Positions 20,924-32,125 are shown, counted from the stretch's first letter. The stretch is 34,979 nt of DNA from Phaeoceros laevis (GCA_049999765.1 JBNGIQ010009157.1:209745-244723); one strand, 5' to 3'. Notes: generated from the sequence alone by a model not told the origin. A program made the numbers and translations.

Positions 20924-22876
20924 CTAGTGGCCGGGGTGCTTTCTGAATCGTCTGTCGATGTTGACAGGAATGTCATCAGGATCCCTCTCCCGCTGCCTCC
21001 ACCGCTGCGCGAACTTGTCGAAGACGAGGCCCTTGTTCTGCTGCTGCCACCAGCACGGCGGCACCCTATACTTCTTGTGCAGAATATCGCAGTACTTGTT
21101 GAGCAGCGCCACATCCCGGCTGGTCTCCTCGTCGAAGTTGCCAAACGGCTCCTGCCGGCTCCTGAACGCGTCCAGCAGGTGCAGGTAGAGGTCCATGTTG
21201 TGGTTCACCAGCAAGTCGTTCTTCTTGTGGTCCAGGCAGGTGGAATGGGAGCTGTTGAGGCGCAGCTCATGGCCGACGTGGGAGTAGGTCCAGGGCAGCC
21301 AGTCCAGAAAGGCGCACAGCCAGGGGAGCTTCTCGTTGGTGACCATGCCCGGCAGCCGCGGCACCGTGTCCCGCTCGTTCACCACCCTCAGCACCTTCAC
21401 TCCCAGCTGCTCCAGCCGCTGCCGGAACGCCTCGTTCCCCACCCTGGGTGCCGCGAAATTGAACACCGTCACCGGAATCTTGAGCGCGTCGGGCCCTCTG
21501 CTCTTAGGGCGGAACGAGTACCGGTTCACCGGATCGTCGCCCTCGGCCAAGTCGTGCGCGCAGAGCAGCGCCAGCGCCCCGCCCAGGCTGTGCCCTGTCA
21601 CGGTGATGCTCAGCTCCTCCCGCCCGTACTCTTCCACCAGCCGCCTCACCTCGTCCATCACCTGCTGCTTGGCGCTCCGGTCGTTGTACCGGCTGTCGGC
21701 GGTGCGGGAGGTGTACATGCGGTAGAACCCCCTCTCCACCTTCACGTCCACCTCCACTTCCGCGCCCCCCACCAGGGGCACCTTACCCTTGCGGAGGCTG
21801 TCAGTGCTTATGAGCCCGCCGCTCCCAGGCCCCTCGCGGCCCGGGCTCGGCGGCTGCATGGTGGTCAGCCAGTCGCGCATGTTCTCTTTCCACTCGAAGG
21901 AGGTGACGGTGCCGCGCCAGGCGACCAGAATGTCGCGCCTTCCGAGCCGCGCGATCTCGCCCTCGGCGGCGCACACAGCCACGAATCCCACCCAATTGGA
22001 GTCCTTGCTCCAGACTTCCTCCTCCCCTCCGGCCGGGGACGCCCACAGCGCGGGCGGCACCAGCTTCAGGTCCTGCGAGGTCGCGTAGATGTATTTGGTG
22101 ACACGGTAGCCCGTGTCGGGGAGACCCACCGCTTCCAGCATCTTGTCCTGGTCGTAGAGGCAGCTGCCGCAGTAGCGCGAGGTGGTGTCGCCGTCGAAGG
22201 CGTCGTAGCAGGCCTGCGCGAACTCGCCGTAGCGCACCAGCTCCGATCTCAGCGCCGGGTGGAGCTCCGGCTCCAGCAAGCCCTTCCAGTCCCGGGAGCC
22301 CTGCACCTCCTTCCACAGCTCCGCCAGCCGCACCGGCGCAGCCGGTCTCCTCACCCGCGTCGCCGATCTGTGCAACGTTGCCGCCCGGCTGCGCGGCTGA
22401 TGCTGCAGCAGCGGTTTCGAAGAGGAGGTGGAAACGTGCTCCTCCTCCCCTGGTCGCGCAATTGGCCACCAGTCGGACTCGGATTCGGATTTGTCAAAAG
22501 CCCAATCTGAGGCGGAATGGTGGGTGGAAGAATTGGAAGCAGCCCCATTCATCTTTTCAGCCTGCCCATGGCCCTGAGGCTCATGATGCAGCTGGGCCCC
22601 CTCCGCCTCGGGACCCGTCTCTCGGCTGCTGCCCAGCCTGGCCTTGTGCCGCAAGACGCCTCCCAGCAGCCCCTGCTGCGACGCCGCCAATCCGTGGCCC
22701 AACCTACGCTGGTCCAAGCCGACGGAGAGCCTGGGCAGGTGCTGTCCCGATTTTCTGAACAATGCGCTACCACTCTTGCTGCTGCCGCTGCCAGTGACGG
22801 TGCGGGGCGCGCCGCAGGCCGTATCCCTCCATGCGCCGTGCCCACTCAGCTGCTGCGCAGCTGCCGCTGCCTCCAT
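20924..22876 (-). CDS. Plastid-type phospholipase A1 (PLA1-I / DAD1-like lipase)
   Basis: A class-3 lipase of 650 residues in one frame. The start is the ATG at 22876 (MEAAAAAQQL); the frame stays open to 23152, but that extension only translates the polypurine block as PPSL repeats. Residues 1 to about 70 are Ser/Arg/Ala-rich and fit a chloroplast transit peptide. The lipase begins at LAELWKEVQGSRDWKGLLEP (185-204). YIYATS, ILVAWRGT and RGFYRMYTS are PLA1-I motifs. The nucleophile is Ser430 in GHSLGG, the acid Asp503 in NERDTVPRLPG, and the catalytic His most likely H559 in HNMDLYLHL. The family (DAD1, DGL, PLA1-Igamma) removes sn-1 acyl chains from galactolipids or phospholipids, releasing linolenate for oxylipin and OPDA/jasmonate synthesis. 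The exact substrate cannot be told from sequence. All catalytic residues are present. Confidence 0.93.
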   Translation of the reverse strand: MEAAAAAQQLSGHGAWRDTACGAPRTVTGSGSSKSGSALFRKSGQHLPRLSVGLDQRRLGHGLAASQQGLLGGVLRHKARLGSSRETGPEAEGAQLHHEPQGHGQAEKMNGAASNSSTHHSASDWAFDKSESESDWWPIARPGEEEHVSTSSSKPLLQHQPRSRAATLHRSATRVRRPAAPVRLAELWKEVQGSRDWKGLLEPELHPALRSELVRYGEFAQACYDAFDGDTTSRYCGSCLYDQDKMLEAVGLPDTGYRVTKYIYATSQDLKLVPPALWASPAGGEEEVWSKDSNWVGFVAVCAAEGEIARLGRRDILVAWRGTVTSFEWKENMRDWLTTMQPPSPGREGPGSGGLISTDSLRKGKVPLVGGAEVEVDVKVERGFYRMYTSRTADSRYNDRSAKQQVMDEVRRLVEEYGREELSITVTGHSLGGALALLCAHDLAEGDDPVNRYSFRPKSRGPDALKIPVTVFNFAAPRVGNEAFRQRLEQLGVKVLRVVNERDTVPRLPGMVTNEKLPWLCAFLDWLPWTYSHVGHELRLNSSHSTCLDHKKNDLLVNHNMDLYLHLLDAFRSRQEPFGNFDEETSRDVALLNKYCDILHKKYRVPPCWWQQQNKGLVFDKFAQRWRQRERDPDDIPVNIDRRFRKHPGH

Positions 22877-23048
22877 GCTAGCTACAAATTTGGTGCTCTC
22901 CGATGCATGAAATGGGAGAAATGGGGAGACAATGGATTCACCAACCCCGGACTGTTGCAAGAAACAGGGTTTCAGATTCCTGTGCCTGCAGGCACAAAGC
23001 GAGGGAGGGATCCCTCCTTCCGGAAGGACTGAAGGAAAGGAGGAAAAG

Positions 23049-23133
23049 GAGGGAGGGAGGGAGGAAGGACGGGAGGGAGGGAGGGAGGGCGGGAGGGAGG
23101 GAGGGAGGGAGGGAGGGATGGAGGGATGGATGA
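23049..23133. repeat. GGGA/GGAA polypurine tract, G-quadruplex prone
   Basis: About 85 bases of almost pure purine on the plus strand, mostly GGGA units. It lies about 170-260 bases upstream of the lipase ATG, so the lipase sense strand is a CCCT pyrimidine tract. More than a dozen GGG runs at four-base spacing satisfy quadruplex rules. Confidence 0.9.
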
Positions 23134-24225
23134 GAGGGATCACAGCTCCCACCTTGCGGCGTGCGTTGTGCTGTGGATAGTGTTGTTTCTTCTTGTGAGC
23201 AAGTGGCAGTGTTGAAGTAGCAAGATGGACGAGTACTACCTGCAGCTGGATGCTTAGCTTCGAAGAAGGTGCACGAGTGCTTGACTAGAAGACTAGTACA
23301 GTAGTGGTTGACCCGTGGTTTCGTCACGGTCCGCCATCGATAACCGGAACCGGAGTTATTACCGGACCTCGTTTCGTTTGACTTCGTCCTCATTCAACCA
23401 GACGCCCATGTGGCACGATGGCGTGGCCTGCAACTGGGATTTTGGAAACGTGTGCCAGCTTTTTTTGCGGTGGTGGCAGCCTGGCTGGCCACAAACCCAA
23501 CTTGCACAATAGCACAAGGCATAAGTATATGGTTCCTGTCGTGAGTTGAAGGGAGGTTGTCCCCCTTGAATCAGAGTTACTAGTAACGGCCAATTCACAC
23601 CTACACGACCCCAAGGTGCAGAAGGGGGTGTGACATGGGCAGTTTGGTCACATGGCAAATTGTCAAACTCGGCAGCAACTTGTCAGGTCGCTTTTTCTCC
23701 AACCACCTCTCCGCCCGGTGGTGCATATGATATGGGCCGGATAGCTCCCTTCAACTCACGACAAGCCCCTGGCAGATGACCTCTTTCTCTCCTCCTTCGT
23801 TTTTGCGTGTTCCCCAACACTGATTCTTATTTTAGCCTCCACCTGCTCCTCTAAAGATGCTCAGTTTGCCCCTTCTCACTCCGCACGGGCATCAAGGAAA
23901 TCCCGGGCCAGAGTGCCTCTACAACAACGTTTTTTCCAAGACCACGATCGACCAGCTTGTTAACCCAACAGACCAAACTCACGAAACCACCATTCCGGGC
24001 CGGTAGCCCAAACAACTCACATTCCGCCAATAAGCCCACTTAAAGAAAAAAGAACACGGAGTAGCAACAAACAGGGATTTCTCCCAAACATTCCTAAGAC
24101 TCTATCCAAGCTCCTTTTTCAATCCTCCTCCCAAGTCAGAGCGCCCACAAAACAGCCCACAGCCTCCCACTTCTGGCACAAGGTAGGGAAACGCTTAGAG
24201 GAGTTGTTCACAGCATGCCCTTTAA

Positions 24226-24440
24226 GGCTGGTTTTCCATGTGCATGCCCGTCCATGTGCATGCCCGGCCGGTCATCAGATCACCGGCGCGGGCTACCACT
24301 TTTCCATGCAAAACTCATTTGGGAGGTGCCGGCTCCGGCTACCCGCAAGTCACCGGTTGCGGGCGCTTGTCGCCAAGTGAAACCTAGACCGGCCCCGACC
24401 ACTCTGGGTTGAGGTGGTTGAGGCATATGGAAAACCAGCC
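24226..24440. mobile_element. 215-bp Harbinger/Tourist-like MITE
   Basis: GGCTGGTTTTCCAT at 24226-24239 is inverted at 24427-24440, and the similarity continues (ATGCC) past a 4-base indel. Both ends are flanked by TAA (24223-24225 and 24441-24443), the usual PIF/Harbinger target duplication. A 16-bp direct repeat TCCATGTGCATGCCCG (24235-24250, 24251-24266) lies at the left end. The right end plus flank is repeated imperfectly just outside (about 24454-24478). No transposase. Confidence 0.75.
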
Positions 24441-24690
24441 TAAGTAACGGGTTGAAAAACCAGCCAAAGTAACGAGTTAGCTTGACAGGGTGAAGTTAAC
24501 CACGTAACCCAGCTCTGCCAGTCCATCTGTACAGTCTCAAACCGCAAACTGGTGTTGAAAGGCAGGGCATGCCTATCCTGGTCACGCTAACCGTGACTCA
24601 ACACCCAAACACGGGGTAACCCCAACATAACCCCAACCCAATAGCCCGGAACAGCCAGCCCTGGACGACACTAGCTGTCTATTCCACCTA

Positions 24691-24874
24691 ATTCATTCAT
24701 TCATTGATTCACAAAGTGCTATGGAAAAGAATAGCACTAGCCATCCTTACACCTGCCTTATAGTGCCTTATAGTAGAAGGCCGAGCAAATAAAAAGGAAG
24801 GATGTTCATTCATTCACACTATGGAAAAGAATAACACTAGCCATCTCTTCCACCTGCCTCATAGAAGGCCATGC
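24691..24874. repeat. 100-bp imperfect tandem duplication
   Basis: ATGGAAAAGAATAGCACTAG at 24721 recurs as ATGGAAAAGAATAACACTAG at 24821, each preceded by ATTCATTCATTC-type sequence and followed by CCAT, a CACCTGCCT block and AGAAGGCC. Copy 2 has small deletions. Confidence 0.8.
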
Positions 24875-25152
24875 CAACAGTAAAGCCATCCTTCGTGCTC
24901 CATTTCCAATTTCAGCTTATCATGATCAAGTCTGCCTCCTATTGTATGACGCCTGCTATTGTGTACTTTGCCCCATGAGGTGAAGCGCTTTCAATTGCTC
25001 TCTCTCCTCTTGCACATGCACCAAAAAAAAGTCTTGCACCTCCTTCATGTGAACACTAAGCCTTACGTGGAGATGGCTACCCACCACAATCCTCCTCCTA
25101 CTACCTTAGCACCTCCTTCAATGATGTCCAATGTTACAAAAGTGATGCACAG

Positions 25153-25250
25153 CCTACGTATAAAATTCGTGCGTGGCTGGAAGATGGTTAGCTCTTCGGT
25201 GCCCTACGTATGAAGTTAGGGCGTGGCTGGAAGATGGTTAGCTCTTTGGA
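25153..25250. repeat. 50-bp tandem duplication
   Basis: The unit beginning CCTACGTATAAAATTCG at 25153 recurs at 25203. GCGTGGCTGGAAGATGGTTA is identical in both copies. Confidence 0.88.
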
Positions 25251-25474
25251 GTGCACTGCAAATAGGTGCCGGTAATTGCACCGTTGTGTCCCCTCGAGGA
25301 CATCCAAGCTGTTTGGATTTGGGCTTTCCAAAGTGGAGACCCGGGATCAATCCCAAGCGAGACCGAAGCAACGAGACCAAGGTAGCGAAACAAAGGCAGC
25401 GTTGTAACAGCCTAGCTCCATGATTGTGGAGCTTTAATTTATAAAGAGTCGTGCCATTATCACCAAAAAAAAAA
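25204..25474 (+). mobile_element. Possible SINE/LINE-type retroelement remnant
   Basis: The stretch ends in A10 (25465-25474) after TTATAAAGAGTCGTGCCATT, as non-LTR retroelements do. GGGATCAATCCC at about 25342-25353 resembles a pol III B box. A clear A box at normal spacing and a target duplication are lacking, so the assignment is weak. Confidence 0.3.
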
Positions 25475-25691
25475 TTTCACTCGATATCTATCTATCTATA
25501 CCCATGACTAGTTAGTCAAGTCCGAGTTTTACCTGGAACACTGCACTAATTTAGGATATCCCGGGAACCTCTCTGCCCGGGCATGCCCTGCCATGGCAAA
25601 AGCAGCATAGGGGCATGCCGGCTCTTTTGCATGCGGAGGCATTGACTCAGCAAACGTGCTTACACTGCCAATGCGTACAGACAAAAATAAT

Positions 25692-27080
25692 TTACTGCAG
25701 CCATGGAAGGCCTTCAGCTTTGGTTCCTGGAATGTCCACGATTGGCCCCAGGATAAGTCTCCATAGGTCCAAAACTATGCTCCCCAGCATTGCAGCTCCT
25801 AGTGCTTCAACCGCGGTCTGCCCCACTGTCCATGATTTCCTCGGGACCTCGTCCACTCTAACCATTCCACACACAAGTCTCAAGCTTCCACCAGAAAAAC
25901 AATACTAAGTTTGAAATCACAAGTGTGGTACCTCATGAACATGGGGAAGCTGACGAAAAAGTATATGGCGTAGAAGAAAGACCCCACTGCGTAAAAAGTT
26001 TGCCTGTCCTGGATTTGGTAGTGGGGGAACTGGACAACGAGCAACGCGGATTAGAGGATGAGCTCACAAACAGACCAAGCACGACGAGGTAACACATTTA
26101 GGTACGATGGGCATACGTTAGATATGGTGACAGCTTCTGTTAGAGCAGTCAAGTAGGCCAGGATGAAAACCCAAGCTGCCTGGATAAGCCACCTAACCAA
26201 ACGGCTTGGGATGCCGCTTATTGCATGCCGAACCCGTCGAAGGGTGATGTTGGAGACGGCGTGATAAAACATGAAGTAAGCATGAGTTAGGAGGAAAAGC
26301 GGGATGGGAACCTGCCATAAGAACACACATCACTCTGTGAGCAGCGCAATTGCATCCGGAGAGGGACCTGCGTGGTAGACATTAGCAGCTCAGTGCTAGC
26401 ACATACATTGTTAAGTTTCCAGGAAGGGAAAGTGTAGGATGCTCCCAGCAGTTGGAAGAAGTAGTGTGTCCAGAAGTAGTTCCCAACATAACCGTAAATG
26501 AAGATCCACACGTTGGCCTGCGAATTGAAAAATCCCTGCTGAGTGCCCTGGGGTTCCAATAATTCCAGCATTGAAAATAGTGTGCATCTTTCATCACCTT
26601 AAACCAGAAACGTTCGTACCAAGGCCTGCTCCGATCAGACTGCGCAAACCCCAGAGGACAATGCCATCATAAGTCACCTTTCCAGCAAAGACGGCCCTAC
26701 CGAGCTGGAAAGCAGGGCATTAGTTTAGGGAACCAAGGGACATGTAGTACCGTCCCCACAATGAACAAGGGCACAAGGAAGTAGGGAAGGGCGCAGATGA
26801 CTCCCAGAAGCAGATACTCCAGCTCTTGAAACTTCTGTCCTATGACCACCAACGCAGAACCCGGACCACTCGGCATTAGAGTTGGAAGAAACGAAGGTTG
26901 CTGCTACGCAGGAATGCAGGAACAATGCCAGGAGGATGGGGAAACCTCATATAGCTTGAATGGCACGACGATGCCGAGGCACAAGACGATCCAGCACGGA
27001 CTGTAGGCAAAGATGAAGAGCTCTCCCCATCGCTTACTAGGCGCGGAGGCAAGCCACAGTCCCGGATCCTTTTTCGCCAT
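25692..27080 (-). CDS. CPI1: Cycloeucalenol cycloisomerase
   Basis: This enzyme opens the 9,19-cyclopropane ring of cycloeucalenol to give obtusifoliol, a step special to plant sterol synthesis, in the ER membrane. Seven exons on the minus strand: 27080-26946, 26834-26751, 26639-26598, 26517-26407, 26311-26117, 26029-25932 and 25857-25692. All six introns (74-111 bp) have GT-AG ends and phases agree, giving 276 residues; Arabidopsis CPI1 has 280. Conserved blocks: SKRWGELF, LCLGIVVPFKLYE, ELEYLLLGV, SYTFPSWKLNN (after a VGNYFWTHYFF motif), SNITLRRVRHA, GSFFYAIYFFVSFPMF, VEALGAAML, LDLWRLILGPIV. Several hydrophobic segments fit a polytopic protein. The ATG context is gccATGGCG. It is divergently paired with OEP80. 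Confidence 0.93.
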
Positions 27081-27524
27081 GGCCGTAGCTCTTCTCAGGT
27101 TCCTGCTGGGTGAGGAGATAACTGAAGTTTTCCTATATTATTAAGGTCGTCCAAAGTCGGGACATATGGATTCCATTATTTCCATAAGAAAGCCGTTGAA
27201 TAGTGCCATCCATCCACCCATCCTATGATACTTTACATTGCTCTGACACGCCAGTGAAACTCGCTGCTAGAGCAGTCCGAGATGAGGCAGCCAGATGATG
27301 GAGAGGGGAAAGAGTCAGGATGGGATTAGAGATCCTGAGCTACCTGAGACCCGGTTCTGGGACGAGGCGACGGAGAGGGGAACAACCTTTCAAGTTTTCT
27401 TATTACACTTGAAGAAGTGGTTTCTCATCGGGGAGCAGGCAGCGGCGCTCCAGGTTTGGACTACCCACGCGAAAGTCAGGAGCAGGAGCCGGCAAGGACT
27501 GGCTGAGCGCAGGGGCCAAGCGCC
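27081..27524. promoter_or_regulatory. 444-bp bidirectional promoter between CPI1 and OEP80
   Basis: The two ATGs face away from each other with 444 bp between them, so both 5'UTRs and core promoters must lie here unless upstream exons exist. AT-rich patches occur near 27131-27143 and 27170-27190. No canonical TATAAA is seen for either gene. Confidence 0.6.
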
Positions 27525-30500
27525 ATGGCCTCTTCGCGCCAGCCCAGGACGCAGGCTCCCTCAAAACTATGTTCATGTGGGGATGTGCGGATCTCTTTCT
27601 CCAGTGTCAAATTGGAGGCCATGACCAAGTCCAGGTGGAATCAGGAGCATCCTTTGCAGAAGATGTGGAGAGAGGCGCGTGAGGCTTGGGCCCGCTTGCA
27701 GCCGGCGGCTGCGGGCGTGCGGCAGTCTGTGGTGGACGCCATGGCTGAGCGCCTTGGCGTTGGGGCACTGCAAGCACCAGCATTGCCCTCTTTCGCCTCG
27801 CTCTCCATGGGGACCAGGCCTGCGGAAGTGCGGGAGTCTTTGCTGCAGCGGAACGAGGCTGGGACCTCAAATCTGCCTGTTGGCAGGGGCAGGAGAAGGG
27901 GTGCAGGGATTCGCATGGTGCAAGATGGAGCGGGGGAAGAGGAGGAGCGGGTGCTCATTAGCGAGATTTTAATTCAGGACAAGGATGGCCAGGAGCTGGA
28001 TAATGCGGAGCTGCTCTCCACAGCTCGCAAAGCGCTCAAGACCTGCAAACCGAACTTTGCTCTTACCACGAGCGAGGTGCAAGACGACGTGCACAGGATC
28101 ATCGACACCGGCTACTTCACCTCCTGCATGCCATTCGCAGAAGACACCAGAGATGGAGTCCGTCTCATTTTCAAGGTTGGTGCCGCTATTCTTAGGGTAT
28201 GGGCATTGGACGAAACCTGCCTACTTGGTAGCTTGCCCGCCAATTTGGTAGCTTGCCCGCCAATTTGGTAGCTTGCCCGCCAATTTTCGTGTCTTTCAGA
28301 GGAGTCCCCACTGCCATCTTTAGACCACGAAGATTCCTCTCTTGTCTGTCAGGTCACTAAAGTCTCTCGTAGTTGGGCAGAAAAACGGTCGTGTGCCCCC
28401 GTCTTGTTCCTGGTTGTGATGAAATGTACATGTTCTTAACTGCGGAAGATTTTCTCTTGAAGGTAGAACCAAACCAGGAGCTTAAAGGGTTGGTCTGCAG
28501 CGGTGCTAGTGCTCTGCCCACCAAAGTCGTAGAGAATGCTTTCAAAGATGAGTATGGTAAGGCAGTCTATCGCCTGCAGAAAGTTTCATAGATTCTTAGC
28601 TTCTGATAGTATGGCTTGTTGGCAGTAGTTGAAGCTCTCCGCCCATGCCATTATCCTAAGGCGTTTTGATTGAAATGTTAAGCTGTGCAGGGAAGGTTGT
28701 CAACATACAACGCCTCAACAAGGTTCTGGATACATTGAACGGCTGGTACAAGGAAAGAGGACTTTTCGGACAGGTTTGCCTTTGGGACGATTTTGCAAGA
28801 GAGCTTTGCTTGATACGCTGAATGTAAATACTTCTCGAACAGTCATTTGAGTCCGTGTCCTCTTCAGGTGACAGACGTGGAGATTCTTTCCGATGGCATT
28901 ATCAAAGTCCAGGTGTCTGAGGCCGAAGTGAACAACATCACAATCCGCTTTCTGGACAGAAAGACGTATGCTTCCTCATTTGGCTGCTTCAAAAATGCTT
29001 GGCCTTTAACTTCTCTGGCAAGCTCTTTCTAGTTAGATAGGTTTCACAGTTCCAAATTTTTACTTGCAGAGGTGAACCTACTGTTGGGCGAACACGGCCT
29101 GAGACTATTCTGCGGCAGTTGACAACCAAGAAAGGGCAGGTATGTTGCTCGTGTAGATTGCGCTTGCCCAAGTGTTTGGTCTCAATTTCTGCGTCACCAT
29201 TTGCTGTCTGCTATGGCGCTCAGATCGCAGTGTGCTGCATTTGTAAGAGCTTCCTATGCTTGATTTTGGCATCAGGTTTACAGTCTGCAGCAGGGTAGAC
29301 GAGATGTTGAGACTGTCTTCACAATGGGAATCATGGAGGATGTCAACCTGGTGCCACAACCTGCTGGGGGTTGGCCACTTGTCATTTCTGCCCATTCTAA
29401 GATGTGAACATCTAAGAGAGTACTGTGTTAATGCATCATCGCCTTATATTTTACAGATACGGGGAAAGTGGACTTGACAATGAATGTTGTGGAAAGGGTA
29501 ACAGGAGGTTTTTCAGCAGGTGGTGGGTTATCAGGAAATGGGTTAGTCTCTATCTACCTACACTTGTCATGCTCATTCTTCTTTGGTTGTTCAGTAGTGA
29601 CAAGTATCGTAGGATTTCACCAAAGCAGAGGTACTTTCGTCCTGCTGACGTGTTTGCCAGTGGTCTGACAGCAGCTGTGTGAGCACTCTGACTCATTGAC
29701 GGCTGGCCTGTTGTTGCCCTCTCAGAATAACCAATGGAGCTCTCTCAGGTCTTGTTGGAAGGTTTGTCTTGTTTTGGAGTGAGACTCTGTGCGCGTGCTT
29801 GGTGTTGTTTTAATGATTTTATCCACTGACCGCTAAACTTGTAACATCATTTTCAGCTTCGCATACTCTCACCGAAATGCCTTTGGAAGAAACCAAAAAC
29901 TCAACGTCTCTCTGGAAAGAGGTCAAGTCGATTCCATGTTTCGTATCAATTACACAGACCCTTGGATTGAGGGTGACGACAAACGTACATCGCGTTCAAT
30001 TAACATTCAGGTGGAAGATTGCTGACCTTGGTTTTCAAGAGGTGCCTGGCTGTCTATGTATTTCCTGTTCTGTATTCACTTCACGGCCTTGGGCCAGCTT
30101 AGAAAGGATTCTAAGGATACTGTGGATTTTTCAGAATTCAAGGAGCCCTGGAACTATAATCCATGGCATCCGAAGGGATGCCCGAACATCTGGTCCCCTG
30201 CATGGAGGGGTGACAATTGGCAAGCTCACAGCGGGAATTGATTACAGTAGGCCTTTGAGGCCAAAATGGAGTGGTACTGCTGGCATTAGCTTTCAGGTAA
30301 GGGCGTCAGTCAACGTTAAAAGTCATGTGTGAGTAGAGGAGTTGGCTATCATACGTTGTGAACTCTTGTGCGTCCAACTCAAGGCTCACCTTTGTGCAAC
30401 AGAGGGCTGGAGCACGTGATGACCAAGGGCAACCTAAGTATGTGGACATCTACAATAGACCGCTAACTTTCAGGTGAATGCTTACATCTTTCTGGCTCGA

Positions 30501-31640
30501 CCTGTATATTTGTCTCCACTCTGTGCTTGGATTTATATTTCACTACACTGAAGTCTTAGGAGATACGAAAATATTGTTGTTCTGCAGTGGCAGGGCTTAT
30601 GACGACATGTTAGTTGCAAAACTGGAGACTGTGTACACAGACTCGGGTGACAACGGGTCATCCCAAGTAAGTCCTAAGCTTCACAATTTAGTGAGTTATG
30701 TGGGCGTACAAAAGATAACCCTTTTTGCCAGTCCTCCTATGGTTTTCTTGCTCGAGTTGATTCTTTGACTTCTTATTACGACAGCTAGTCTTCAACACAG
30801 AGCAAGGATTGCCAATTGCGCCGGAGTGGCTATTTTTCAACCGTATAAATTTGAGAGCAAGGCAGGGTCTTCGAATAGGACCTGTGCGCTCCATAGCCAG
30901 GTAAGGCTCCATACCGGACGCTTTTATGCTCACTGGTTGATGATTGTTATCGGGTCATGTTTGTTATCCTAGCCATTTCTTTGAAATCTGTGGACTGTTG
31001 TCTCACAAGAATGTAGTGTAGGACAGCTTGCCTTGTTTCATGATGCTGTTGCCCTTGTAAAGAGTCGTCTGCCTTCTTGTTGCTGTGACAACAGCTTCTA
31101 TGGAGGCACTGTTGTCGGAGATCTAGCCCCCCATGAAGCATTCCCTATTGGAGGCACAAATAGTGTCCGTGGCTATGATGAGGGAGCAGTGGGTTCAGGA
31201 CGATCTTGTATAGTGGCGAGTGGTGAAATTTCAGTGCCACTGGTATGTTGTAACGAGGTTTGAGATTTCGGTAAGCACATCTGTATGGCGGGCAGGATGC
31301 TTGTTGGAGGAATAACACGTGGAAGTGGCTGGACAGTTTGGGCCCGTTGAGGGAGCAGTCTTTGCTGACTATGGTACAGACCTAGGGTCTGGTGCAACCG
31401 TACCAGGTAACTGGCATTCTACATCCATCCCTTACAGCCTGTTGGTAGGGGAGTGGGTTTGCTGATTAAGTGTTGGTGATCGTAGGGGATCCTGCTGGTG
31501 CACGGGGGAAGCCCGGCAGCGGGTATGGCTACGGAGCTGGCATCCGAGTTGATTCGCCTTTAGGTCCCCTGAGACTAGAATATGCATTCAACAACAATCA
31601 CGCTCGGAGATTCCATTTTGGCATAGGCTACCGAAACTAG
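27525..31640 (+). CDS. OEP80: Chloroplast outer envelope Omp85 protein OEP80
   Basis: A BamA/Toc75-superfamily beta-barrel protein (TOC75-V) needed for assembling outer-envelope barrels. Sixteen exons: 27525-28175, 28463-28556, 28691-28773, 28868-28965, 29070-29139, 29276-29369, 29457-29541, 29726-29761, 29857-30010, 30135-30296, 30403-30473, 30588-30666, 30785-30900, 31095-31242, 31337-31406, 31486-31640. Every join is GT-AG and in phase, giving 721 residues; Arabidopsis OEP80 has 732. The first about 140 residues are poorly conserved. POTRA repeats follow ([13 protein letters not shown] onward; [25 protein letters not shown]). The barrel includes [38 protein letters not shown], the lid-loop motif [29 protein letters not shown] and the end FHFGIGYRN. 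Exon 8 is only 36 bp. Met33 (27621) is an alternative start. All signature motifs are intact. Confidence 0.94.
28225..28284. repeat. 20-bp unit in three perfect copies inside OEP80 intron 1
   Basis: TTGGTAGCTTGCCCGCCAAT is repeated head to tail at 28225, 28245 and 28265, within the 287-bp first intron (28176-28462), the longest intron of this gene. Confidence 0.95.
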
Positions 31641-32057
31641 TCTAGTCTCAAATTTTTGTTCGAATTGTTACCAGTGTTTCGCTGTTTGTTGGAGTGTCAA
31701 CAGAAGTTCCAGCTGGGAGGAATCGAGTGCCACGGCTTGATCATACTCATGTAGCAATACGTCAATTTATACCAGTGGTTGAGGAATGGATGCTCTCCTG
31801 AGTTTTTCCCAGGACATCGAAACCAATGCTTGGAATGAAAGTACTTTCTTTCAGAACGGCTAGAATATCGTGAACTGTGGTTAGTAGTTCCAAATGTTCC
31901 ACTAACTTTAAGGTGAACGACTACCTCTCGTTACTCAAGGTGGGGCCGGAGCTAGTTCAAGGCGAAGGCAGCGGCGGTTCAGCATGACGACGAAGCTAGA
32001 TGAGGCGTGGGAGAAGTGTGGAGAAAACCAGGACACCTTGTGTCGCCCGGACATCTT

Positions 32058-32125
32058 GTGCTTAGTAGGACATCTTGTATGTGGATGGAAGGTGCTTAGT
32101 AGGACATCTTGTATGTGGGTGGAAG
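32058..32125. repeat. 34-bp tandem duplication
   Basis: GTGCTTAGTAGGACATCTTG begins at 32058 and again at 32092; the copies differ by one base (GGATGG/GGGTGG). A partial third copy (GGACATCTTGTG) lies just upstream. Confidence 0.9.

Larger units (their letters stand above)
22877..25691. other. Repeat-rich spacer between PLA1-like and CPI1 genes
   Basis: Contains the lipase 5' region with a polypurine tract, a Harbinger-like MITE (24226-24440), a 100-bp imperfect duplication (24691-24874), a 50-bp duplication (25153-25250), an A-tailed retroelement-like stretch ending at 25474, a TATC microsatellite at about 25484-25499, and the CPI1 3'UTR. No protein gene recognised. Confidence 0.6.

Noticed and set aside
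20927-22510. 527-codon ORF antisense to the PLA1-like gene
   Set aside because: It is the complement of a GC-rich gene; composition is dominated by His/Arg/Val/Gln typical of antisense translation, and the opposite strand has all lipase motifs.
22877-23152. N-terminal extension of the lipase with PPSL repeats
   Set aside because: It is translation of the polypurine tract; a transit-peptide-like start exists at 22876.
24215-24412. 65-codon ORF in the spacer
   Set aside because: It lies inside the TAA-flanked MITE and reads its direct repeats.
26678-26704. 27-bp microexon (LGRAVFAGK) in CPI1
   Set aside because: It has AG and GT ends and fits phase, but would need introns of 46 and 38 bp. 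Skipping it joins VGT to SDRSRPWYERFW, which aligns directly with the VGKADRS region of known CPI1, with one 111-bp intron.
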